Source of the DNA: Eutypa lata
Taxonomy: Eukaryota; Ascomycota; Sordariomycetes; Xylariales; Diatrypaceae
Reading direction: 5' to 3'
DNA: 64,000 bases
Assembly: GCA_022661535.1 (NCBI GenBank)
Contig: JAKULF010000014.1
Location: 930,001 to 994,000 of the forward strand
The notes beneath the pieces were generated by a model, which had not been told where the DNA came from, made no database searches, and saw only the letters and a list, made by a program, of their open reading frames with translations. Positions 55,204 through 64,000 of the stretch are shown here, piece after piece; the first letter of the stretch is position 1; each line of letters opens with the position of its first letter. The translations under genes and the position numbers were made by a program.

Positions 55204-56849
55204 ATGGCAACGTCTTATAAGGAGTATGTACGCTGTATGGCATCTCGAAATCCTAGTTTGACAGCTCTGTCGGAATTCCTCTTCCACCAACCTCGGATTT
55301 TATTCGAGAGCACAGTAAGCTGCATCGAGATCGATGGTGACGGAATAGCATCGCCTCATCAGAAGATTAGTGTCGACGAACTTATCCTAAGAGTTAGGAC
55401 TGCTAAGAGTCTCATAGCGATCGTCGAGAATATACACCCTAACAACATCGAAGCACTTGGATCGTCTCTCGATATTGACCCTTTCTTCTTCTGTGGCCAT
55501 ATCGCGTCGTCGTACCAAGACGTTGAAAAGACGCCTCCTCCACCGCTTATGTCTATGCTGCCATCTCGAATTTCTTCGCGAGATTTTGTCAACATTCACT
55601 TCCAGAAGGTTCTAGATTTAGGCGAGGAGTGTGCTCTCCATCATGTGCCATATAAGTTCATAGCGCCAGGAAACATTGCTAGGGAGGTTCGCCGTCTCCC
55701 AGCTCTGTCAGGACGAGCTATCGGTCTTCTTCGCGGTTGTATTTCAATCCTGAAGAAACAACTCACGGATGACAACTGGATATGTAAATGTCCCAGTATC
55801 CTTTCTGCTCTTGCAAGTGCTGATGTGTAAAAAGGTCTGATACTTGTCGACCCGACAACATCTGATATTTCGACTGCAAGGGTTACCAAGGATAGCGAAA
55901 TTTCCACCACCACGATCATTCAAGTCCCAAGGCGAATCCATGTCGAAGATTTCTGTGATCTGCCGACATATACTGCATTCCGTGCCTCCGAGGGGTCATG
56001 CCTCGACCCAAGAAGCCAAAATCTGCGCGAGGATATGCTGCATCTCTTTCAAATGCCGCCTCCGGGATGGGAAGCAGGTGAGCACACTGAGTCCTTCATT
56101 TCCTTTCAGGGGCTTTTCAGGGCCTCATATCTACTACATGCTTTCTAGACAGCATCAGGGCACCTTTGTAGCCCCCATTCTTAAATGATGACTTCACTGA
56201 CCACTCTGTAATATGGTATAGGTAGGCCTAGCGTCTTAGCTCTAGCGTACTATCCACACCGGATCGCCGCGGCCGAATGGGCGCTATATGTGCTACTTAT
56301 GAGTAGGTACGTCAAATACTATGAGTCTTCTTTCAATACGGTCCAGACGCGTATGAGCGAGTTCGAGCAGGTGGTTGTGCTTGACCTGCATCGCTGGCGT
56401 CGCCGGGTTAAACAGAGCACGCATAAACTGCAAATGACGAGGGCGTTCGTCGAACACTGGCGCATAAGAGAACAGGCAATATCAGCTTGGGATGACCTGG
56501 TCGGAGACTTGAAGCACCTAGAAACACTGATTGATGATCATTCCCGGTCACTTGACGCATTGAACCCCATCATTATGGCGCTGGTACAACTGCAGGACAC
56601 GCGCAGGCCCATCTCACAAGCAGAGGATGTTAGGCGATTGACCTATATTGCGTTGATATTCATCCCTTTGTCCTATATCGCCAGCCTTTCAGCATGGCAG
56701 AGCAATTTGGGCCCGGTAGCGAAGGTTTCTGGATATATTGGGCAAGTTCGCTGCCGGTAGCCGTAGCTATCGTGGGGCTCTCGTTTGCCGTTAGCAAGTT
56801 TCATAAGCTTATCGTATTCATCTTAGACGTCTTCCAGAGACGAGGATAG
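55204..56849 (+). pseudogene. CorA-like divalent-cation transporter relic
   Basis: Two exons, 55204-56077 and 56222-56849, joined over an intron with a GTGAGC donor and TATAG acceptor. The C-terminal part is CorA-like: a long helical stalk (YYESSFNTVQTRMSEFEQVV, LHRWRRRVKQS), the first membrane helix LTYIALIFIPLSYIASL, then in another frame SMAEQFGPGSEG, a second membrane helix and a basic end. Two lesions break it. An in-frame TAA at 55828-55830 (GTG-TAA-AAA) is a one-base change from CAA. A one-base loss near 56686-56691 shifts the frame just after IASL and leads to an early TAG at 56758-56760. Coding sequence after the TAA (KGLILVDPTTSD) continues sensibly in the same frame, which argues against a natural stop. 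Probably recently inactivated, or a sequence error at the frameshift. Confidence 0.75.
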
Positions 56850-57535
56850 AAAGAAGAAGAAAAGAGGAGAGGGGCACAACCGCATCACCCCTTTTTTCTA
56901 AGGAGAATTATTTACTTCCGTAGCTATTGACACTCCAATCATCTGCATGAAAATAGAATGTCCCTTGTGGCTGGTGATCGTGGCTCTTTTACGCTAACTA
57001 ATTTGTAGTTTATGCGATCCACATAACTACCTAATATTTCATACATACACGTATATTGTACTGCTTTTACGTATAAGTATCCACTCAAGTTACCCCTATC
57101 CGACCCGAAACCCACCGAACTGCCTAACTAACTATGATCTCAAACGGTAAGGAGATCGTAACTGTACTGCGCTAGACCTTTATGGTTTCAATTACGTAGA
57201 AAGTAGGTATTGTTCTCACTTCTTACTAACAATCATAGTCAACAATGCTAACTAAGTTAACAAATTCATTTCCGGGTGCTAGGGTGGGTTGCAGTCGGTG
57301 CGGAATACCTATCGGAAACTTGAAGCTATCCACGTGGGTTGCACCTTGTTGACCAACAGTATTCATAAGTTCCCCCATGTTTTTCATAGCAAGGGGTTCC
57401 CTTGCTGAGCGCGTGCGATTCTTCCCTAAACAGATACCGGTTCCGTTCCAGTTATAATAAAAGATCAGCCATGTCCTCACTACGAGCATCTGGTCATATT
57501 GTCCATCCCGTATCTCTGGTGAGTTCAATAACATC
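56850..57535. other. Spacer before phytase gene
   Basis: About 690 bp. A 145-codon minus frame (57226-57663) overlaps the phytase start, has no recognisable domain and is taken as chance. No other feature. Confidence 0.45.
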
Positions 57536-60128
57536 ATGTGGCATCTTTTTAAAAAAGCGGCAATTTTAGCTATATTTGCTGCCTCTGTGAAGGCCGTATC
57601 TGAAGTCGAGCTACCTATCTTGGCCCGGATAGACGAGGCCGATTCAGACTGGACCGCCGTCATCTACGATGCCGAGAACCCAAGCATAGTCGGCAATGAT
57701 GGTGGTGCTGCCTCCGGTGGGTTTCGTATCTTCCGTTTGAACGGCGAAAATCCACTTCCGGAAGCCAAGCACGAGACCCCCGGCCGCACCAAACTTGTTA
57801 CCACAGTCTACGATATACAAGAACAGGACATCATCGTCACCATTGCTCAGACCGACTCGTTCTTTCGGCTGTACAATGCTTCCTCGTTCGAGCAAATTGG
57901 CCAACCATTAGCCAAGACCCTTGGAGATTGGTCGGCACTCTGCGCTTGGAAAAGCCAGACTAGTGGGGAGCAATACTTGTACCTGTTTGGCAAAAGTCAG
58001 GCGGTTCAATTTCTCCTCCGTGGCCAAGAGGGATCGTTAGATATCACAGAGATCCAGACATTCGAAACGCCCGTTGAAGCCTCGTCGTGCGCCGTTTCCT
58101 TATCGGATGAAACGGTTTTCTTTAGTGGGGATGATGATCCGGCTGTATATGCTTTCGGAGCCGCTGAATCGACTACGGTACCGAGCATCAGCGTCCTCGG
58201 AGAAGCTACTGACGACGTCACTAGCCTGGCAGTTTACTATGGAAACAGTTCAGACTACCTGGCCGTTGCGCAAACGGACGTCGTTGCCCTTTACGACGTT
58301 TCATTCACGCTTCTAGGGTCATGGAGGCTTACCGGGGATGAGGATATTGAGGTCCAGGGTCTTAGTTTCTATCAAGAGACAACGCCAGCATATCCAGCTG
58401 GAGTCATGACCTACGCGATTGAGGGTGAGACCGGGACTGGATTTGGAGTCAGCTCGCTAGACAACGCTTTTGGCGCACTGGCCTTGGAAGCTAACACCGC
58501 ATATAATCCACGAAAGAAGCCCTCTCAGCCTGGGACAACAGTCTGTTCCGAATGCAACAATAACGGATTTTGTGAAACTAGCGGCTCTACGCAAAACTAC
58601 TCTACGCAAAACTGCTCTGTAAGCTATCCCCGTATTACCTCTTATGCTGCTCTTACCTATTTCATAATGGATCTGCTCCTGATTAAAGGCCAAACATGAA
58701 ACATGAGCTTCTCATAGTATGCTTACAAGGGTTTCAATCCCCTAATTTACATGAAGAAAACGCTGCTAACCGAAACCCCAGTGCTTCGCAGGTTATGACG
58801 GCAGTAGCTGCGATCTGTTTACATGTCGTAATGAATGTTCAGGGCACGGCGATTGCGTCGGCGCTAACCAGTGCGAATGTGAGGATGGTTGGGGCGGGCT
58901 CTATTGCGCATTCAAGGTCGTGAAGCCTATCGCTGAAACGGATGCTAATGGGGGAGATGGGGATGACCCGGCAATTTGGGTGAACCCCATTAACAAGGGC
59001 GACTCAAGAATCATCACAACAACCAAGTCGGAAGTCGGTGCCGGCTTTGCGGTATTTAATCTGAGCGGGTCTATACTTCAGACAATGACAGCGGGTGAGC
59101 CTAACAACGTTGATGTCATCTATGGCTTCCAGGCCGGAAACAGCAGCATAGACTTGATATATGGGGGATGCCGAGCCGACAACACTTTATGGCAAGTCAT
59201 ATAAAACTCCTGAACCTATCAAACGGGATAGCTAACACGTTAATAGTCTCTTTGAGGTGTCTTCTAATGGCTCACTTCAGGCCATCGCTGGAGGTGTTCA
59301 GCCGACTAAGGAAGACTACGAAGTATACGGAAGTTGCGTCTATCGCTCTCGTGCCACTGGAAAGCAATATCTTTTTGTCAATGCTAAAACGGCTGAGTAT
59401 CTACAGTATGAACTGACATGGGTTGATGATGCTCTGCACACTACCCTGGTCCGAAATTTCACTGGAGGCTCTGGCGGTCAGGTGGAAGGCTGCGTATCCG
59501 ACGAAGCAAATGGTTGGGTCTTGATAGGCGAAGAACCTTTTGGACTATGGAGATATGGTGCCGAGCCGGGTGACGATGCTTCCTCGGGATATCTCATCGC
59601 CAGCATTAACGACACTATGTACGCTGATGTGGAAGGTGTTACCTTGATTGAGGGAGCTTCCGCAGACGAGGGATTTATATTGGTCAGCCAACAGGGTGTC
59701 AGCGCGTACAACGTCTACCGCCGGACTGCACCGCACGACTTCGTTGAAACTTTCACGATTTATGAAAACGTGGAGAAAGGCGTCGATCAAGTCACAAACA
59801 CAGATGGAATCACAGCAATAGGCACGTTTCTAAGTGATGCTTTGCCTAAGGGGCTAATTGTCGTCCGTAAGTTAACCCCCGGAGAAACAATCCCTTGTTT
59901 CTTAACGTCGCTACGAACTTGCCTTCTCATACGGCGTCGACCCGCTCAGTTATTGACACATGGCTACATACAGATGACGACGCGAACCAACTTCCCTCCG
60001 GTGGCACCAGTGATGAAACAAGCTTCAAATTGGTGAGTGCAGAGGATGTCATTCCTGAGCAACTACTAAGCGAGTTGGATCCCAACTGGGACCCGAGAGC
60101 CACACTCACACGACGGAGGAAGCTATGA
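57536..60128 (+). CDS. Beta-propeller phytase (3-phytase) with degenerate second propeller and EGF-like module
   Basis: Four exons, 57536-58618, 58782-59191, 59247-59866 and 59974-60128, give 755 aa. Intron 2 has a GC donor (TG|GCAAGT); the others are GT-AG. A signal peptide (FKKAAILAIFAASVKA) starts the protein. Residues about 25-335 are a propeller-like N-terminal half. About 345-405 is an EGF-like Cys cluster (CSECNNNGFC ... CFAGYDGSSCD ... CSGHGDC ... CECEDGWGGLYC). The C-terminal half is the BPP domain: DGDDPAIWVNP (about 420-430), ITTTKSEVGAGFAVFNLSG, VYGSCVYRS, GCVSDEANGWVLIGEE and DVEGVTL align in order with Bacillus phytase as I recall it. It would be secreted and hydrolyse phytate in a Ca2+-dependent way. 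Two-propeller layouts occur in bacterial and fungal BPPs. The end of exon 1 contains an 18-nt near-duplication (TCTACGCAAAACTAC / TCTACGCAAAACTGC). Confidence 0.88.
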
Positions 60129-60358
60129 GACCATATAATTTTCACAGTCGAAAAGAATGTCTCAGAAGGGATTAGGATTCAAACTATCTAAACATTGAAG
60201 AGAATTCAACCAAACATACCAGCGCCTTAGTGTACTAATAAACCTAACCTACTCGACTATTTATTGACTGACTGAGAAATACACATGAGAATAAACACCA
60301 ATAGAATATTATGTACAAAATACGGGCATATCAAATACCCCTTTCACCGTTTCATACG

Positions 60359-63300
60359 TCAAAATTTGACCAACTTGCTCTTCACACAAACCGCTTTTGC
60401 GAGGGTTTGGATCGAGCCACTTGACAACAGCTCAAGCACCTGCAGTGTAGCCTCGAACTCACGCGTGATGAAGTTCCGAATTTCAATCGCGACAAGTGAG
60501 TCAAGGGGATAGTTAGAAAGAGGGCGTGTGATATCGAGGTCTTCCAAATCCATCATCATCACAGCAGCCAATTTGTGTACCAAACCGTCGCAGACCACGT
60601 GTTCTGCCTCTTCCATCGACCCCGCTGCTTTGAGAGCTGCGTTGTAGGAAACGGTCTTGACTGCTCCAGACGAAGCTTCGGCTGCAGCTAAAGCTTCAGC
60701 TTCCTCACGCAGGTACTTGCACTTGCCATCTTGCGCCCAGAACTGCCCCATGTCAGGGGTAATGCGCATCCCAGTGATGGTATGACTGTTGCAAGTCGTC
60801 GCCATGCGGCCACTTATGGCTGCACCAAGCAGAGCAAGCACCTCGGCCTCACAGATGGAGTCGCCACCGAGGTTTTTTGCAACCTCGGCTGCTTTTTCCA
60901 AGTCTTCTGCCAGATATCCCGAGTCAGAAACAGCTGTCAGGTCCATCGTGGATGCGGGCAATCCTAGAGATAGCCGGTGCCTAACGAGAGCGTTTAAGAA
61001 GGTATTGGCGGCTGCATAGGCTGCTTGGCCTCGGTTCCCGACCATTCCAGCTACCGATGAGATTGCGACGAAGAAATCAAGCTTAGTGTTGCTTAAGGCA
61101 TTGTGGAAGTTCCAGCCACCTTGAACCTTCGACTCGATGACGGTCGTGAAGTCGCTATAAGCCATTTTCTCGAATAACACATCCTATAAATAGTTAGGCC
61201 TTGCTTCTTGAAGGAAGGGGGTTACTCTAGGACTTACATGGAGCACCATCGCACCGTGAACTACACCCTTTACGGGTGGCAAGCCTACTAAGCCCTGATT
61301 GATCAAGCCTTCGACATCGGTAGGATCAGCGACATCACAACGGCGGACTACGACCGTAGCGCCGGCCTCAGAGGCTTCGTCTATCAGCTCCTTCACCTTC
61401 CCAGAAGCTGAAGCACTCCTAGAAACCAGGACTATATGACGTGCTCCTCTGTTGATCATCCACCGAGTCATGCTTCGGCCTAATCCACCAGTACCGCCGA
61501 TAAGGATATAGGTTGCATTCTCTTTCAGGAGTTGACGCGGCTTCTTTGGTGGAGTTGCTCTAACTACATCTTCGGCGTGAGGTACAACGACTAGTTTGCC
61601 ATGTGTTTTTGTACCGTGAAGTGTCTTGAATGCAGATTCGACTTCGGAAATAGGGAAAACCGTTATTGGGGAGATCGGTCTAACCTTTCCATACTTGATG
61701 AGCTTCGACACGTTGGAGAGAAGACTCTTCATCAATCTCGGCCGCTCAGTAGCTAAGGCCATCATATCAACCGACATGAAGCTAGCATTGTTGTCGAACT
61801 GGGCCATCTCAAGTCTGGTGCTCGCCGAGGTGTCGCGAGTTCCGATATCTATCAAGCGACCGAACGTGTTGAGGCAGTGCCAGCTCTCCCGGAGACCCTC
61901 TCCAGCGAGGCAGTTGAGGACAACATCAACGCCCCGGCCGTTGGTCGCCTGGCGGACCGCATCGGCGAACGAAGTGTCTCGGCTATAGAAGATATGATCC
62001 TCGGATAGACCGTATTCTGCCATGAGGAATTTCTTTTTCTCGGCGCTGCCTACAGTGACGAATAACTCGGCACCGATCATCTGGGCCAGGGAAACGGCCG
62101 CTTGCCCCACGGCGCCGGCTCCTGCGTGGATCAGGACACTCTCTTCTTCATGTAGTCGCCCAAGCTCAACGAGAGAGTAGTAAGCCGTGCTATAGGCCAG
62201 TGGCAGTGTCGCGCCTGCTTCGAATGTCATATCCGAAGGTAGCTTGAATGCGAACGCAGCCTTAGCACGGACTGATGTCGCGAAGGCGCCATGTGTGATA
62301 GCAGCAACCCGGTCGCCAACCTTGAAATTCGTGACACTGTTACCCACGCCAGTGATGATACCGCTAGCTTCAGTGCCAAACTCTACGTTAGGGAGCTTTC
62401 CGTGTGCTGCTGTGATGTCCCTATGGTTAACACCGACGGCTTGGACTTTGATCTCAATACTATTGGCCCCAACTGGAGTCTCAGCAATGTCATCGTCGGT
62501 GAAGTGCAAGGTATCCAATGCTCCAACATTTGTGAGTGCCATCTTCAGTGGACGATTATCTTCGCCAAATGGCACAGTCTGGAGTGCAGATGGCTTCGTC
62601 TCGCGGTGAACAGTCTCGTTCATGTCAGTGTCGTGAATAACTCGCGGGGTGAAGAAACGCCCCTCCCGCTCCATAAACTCCATTTCGCTGTTGGACGGGT
62701 TATTCCGAACGAAAACAGTTTCGAACACCTTCATGACAGCATCTGGGATTTGTGGTTCAGATAGCTCAGAGCGGCCATCGAGGTCCAGAGTCGCAAACGG
62801 CAATAGAGTTTCAGAACGAATGGTCCTGCTCAGCCCAGAGACTAAGTTAACATGGGGGTTCGTTGAGTTATCGTAAGCACCCTGAACAACCCAGAGGACA
62901 CCACTCACGGATGTGAGCAGCCCCTGCAGCGCATTAAACTCTTCTGATTTGATATTTGCAAGAAGAGGCTTCTCTAGCTCTGCCAAGAAGACGCAAAGTT
63001 TATTCTCGGCGTTGTGGTTGAGCAATGTGCTAGTGTTCGGCATCTTACCCGTGAAGCGTTCAAGGAGTCCAGCTACGTCCTGCGCAAGTCGTGTCTGCAC
63101 GGGGCCGTCTCCATGCACTACTTCGATGTCCACATCAGGCAGGGGATGTTCACTATAAGGCGAACCATTGGTCACGACCTCGAACCCGTCACTAATAGGA
63201 TCAAGGATTGGTTCCCATTCAAGCTTGTAGCATAGCTGACGGTGTGACTCCTCCGCCTGGACATCATGATCCAGAATCGGCGCAATATTCAAGCCATCCA

Positions 63301-64000
63301 GTCTGATGAGAGGCTCTGAATCGACGTCCTTCGTAGTACCAAAAATGCTTATCTTCGCTGGGCCTGGGTTATCTGAGGGGATGATACCCTGGCTGTAGGC
63401 CTCGAGCGTCTGGCCTGGCTCACGGCATTTTGATACATTCTTCGAGACAGAGAGTCGCGATATCGACGAGGGCAGATAAATTGTTTTGACTCCTTGTCTC
63501 CCCGCACCTGTTATAGGCCAATACAAGGAGATCAATGACTCTAAGAAGGAAGGTTGGATGATCGATCCAGCCACGTAATGGTTAGGCATCTCCTTTGCCA
63601 CATCCCGAACCACGAGACGAGCGTGGGCGCACGTGTTAGAAGCGTAGCATTCCTCAATACCCTGGAACGTTGGGCCATAGGAAACGCCAACTTCCGATAT
63701 ATCATCATACAGTTTGTCCACGGGAATTTGTGAGGAAGCTTCTTGGTTGATAGAAGCAATGGTCGACTGTAGAAGCGTCTTTGAGGTCTGAGTACGTCTC
63801 ACATCATCAACGCCATTCGAGTCGTCACTTTGGACAGCGATCAACCCTTTGCAATGTTCCTTCCACCCCTTGGTCTTCGTCCATGAGCAGATTCGGAACT
63901 CATCCCAGTTTTCGGAGGAAACCAAAGTTCCTTCCTGGTGAGGCCGAAGAGTTGTCGTCATTTCGACGTCCTCGTCAGGGATAACTAGCGGCGAGAGCAC
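60359..64000 (-). CDS. Highly reducing type I polyketide synthase, 3' part (DH-ER-KR-ACP)
   Basis: The gene runs off the right edge. Visible exons are 64000-61238 and 61183-60359, with a 54-nt intron (GTAAGT...TATAG), giving about 1195 C-terminal residues. Order: C-terminal hotdog of the DH (to about 245), a structural/pseudo-KR linker (about 245-490), ER (about 495-805, with GAGAVGQAAVSLA and the zinc-free MDR fold), KR (about 825-1090, NADPH motif IGGTGGLG, catalytic Ser in FVAISSVAG and Tyr in YAAAN), and a terminal ACP whose phosphopantetheine Ser lies in YPLDSLVAIE (about 1148). No C-methyltransferase core and no thioesterase or reductive release domain is visible. The DH C-terminal motif reads IIQPSFLESLIS where HPxxLDSxxQ is usual. 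KS, AT and the DH catalytic His lie beyond the edge. Role: an iterative reducing polyketide chain; product unknown. Confidence 0.93.

Noticed and set aside
57226..57663. 145-codon minus frame over the phytase start
   Set aside because: No recognisable domain, and it overlaps the signal peptide and first codons of a clear gene.
1..64000. CRISPR arrays, bacterial operons, phage-like modules
   Set aside because: None seen; spliced genes, pol III genes and fungal families show a eukaryotic nuclear genome.

Overview
The window looks like nuclear chromosomal DNA of a filamentous ascomycete. Genes carry short introns with GTATGT/GTAAGT donors, a tRNA-Leu has an intron, a 5S rRNA gene stands alone outside any rDNA array, and there is a modular highly reducing polyketide synthase, a fungal RelA/SpoT-like protein and a fungal two-propeller phytase. 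The protein flavour suggests Sordariomycetes, possibly Xylariales; that last step is inference only. Genes sit singly on both strands, separated by AT-rich gaps of 0.3-3.7 kb.

Left part (1-15 kb), mostly housekeeping: a truncated Cys-rich gene at the edge (1-471, +), a possible small zinc-binding protein (1368-1574, -), the ribosome-biogenesis pair LSG1 (-) and LTV1 (+) sharing one 440-bp divergent promoter, a taxilin-type coiled-coil protein (-), a tRNA-Leu(AAG) with an 18-nt intron, and the mitochondrial presequence protease CYM1 (+).

Middle (15-41 kb): a GC-rich family-1 glycosyltransferase followed by a 14-TM MFS exporter (both -), a putative DNA-binding protein with acidic repeats (-), ornithine decarboxylase SPE1 with a long ATG-free leader and a short upstream ORF (+), a GPI-type secreted protein (-), a HAD-IIA phosphatase-like protein (-), an aldo/keto reductase (+), a 176-bp foldback element, a 5S rRNA gene, a short-chain dehydrogenase (-), a Ca3427-like solute-binding-fold protein (+) and a DUF1279-like mitochondrial membrane protein (+).

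Right part (41-64 kb): a seven-exon nucleoside diphosphate kinase with a possible membrane-anchored long isoform (-), glucosidase II alpha (+), a five-exon alpha/beta hydrolase whose nucleophile serine codon reads Gly (-), a 3.1-kb decayed gene-poor stretch, a complete-looking RelA/SpoT synthetase-domain protein (-), a broken CorA-like gene (+), a beta-propeller phytase with an EGF-like module (+), and the 3' half of a highly reducing PKS (DH-ER-KR-ACP, no visible methyltransferase) running off the right edge (-). Splice junctions were placed by eye from frame, consensus sites and family alignment from memory. No database search was run.
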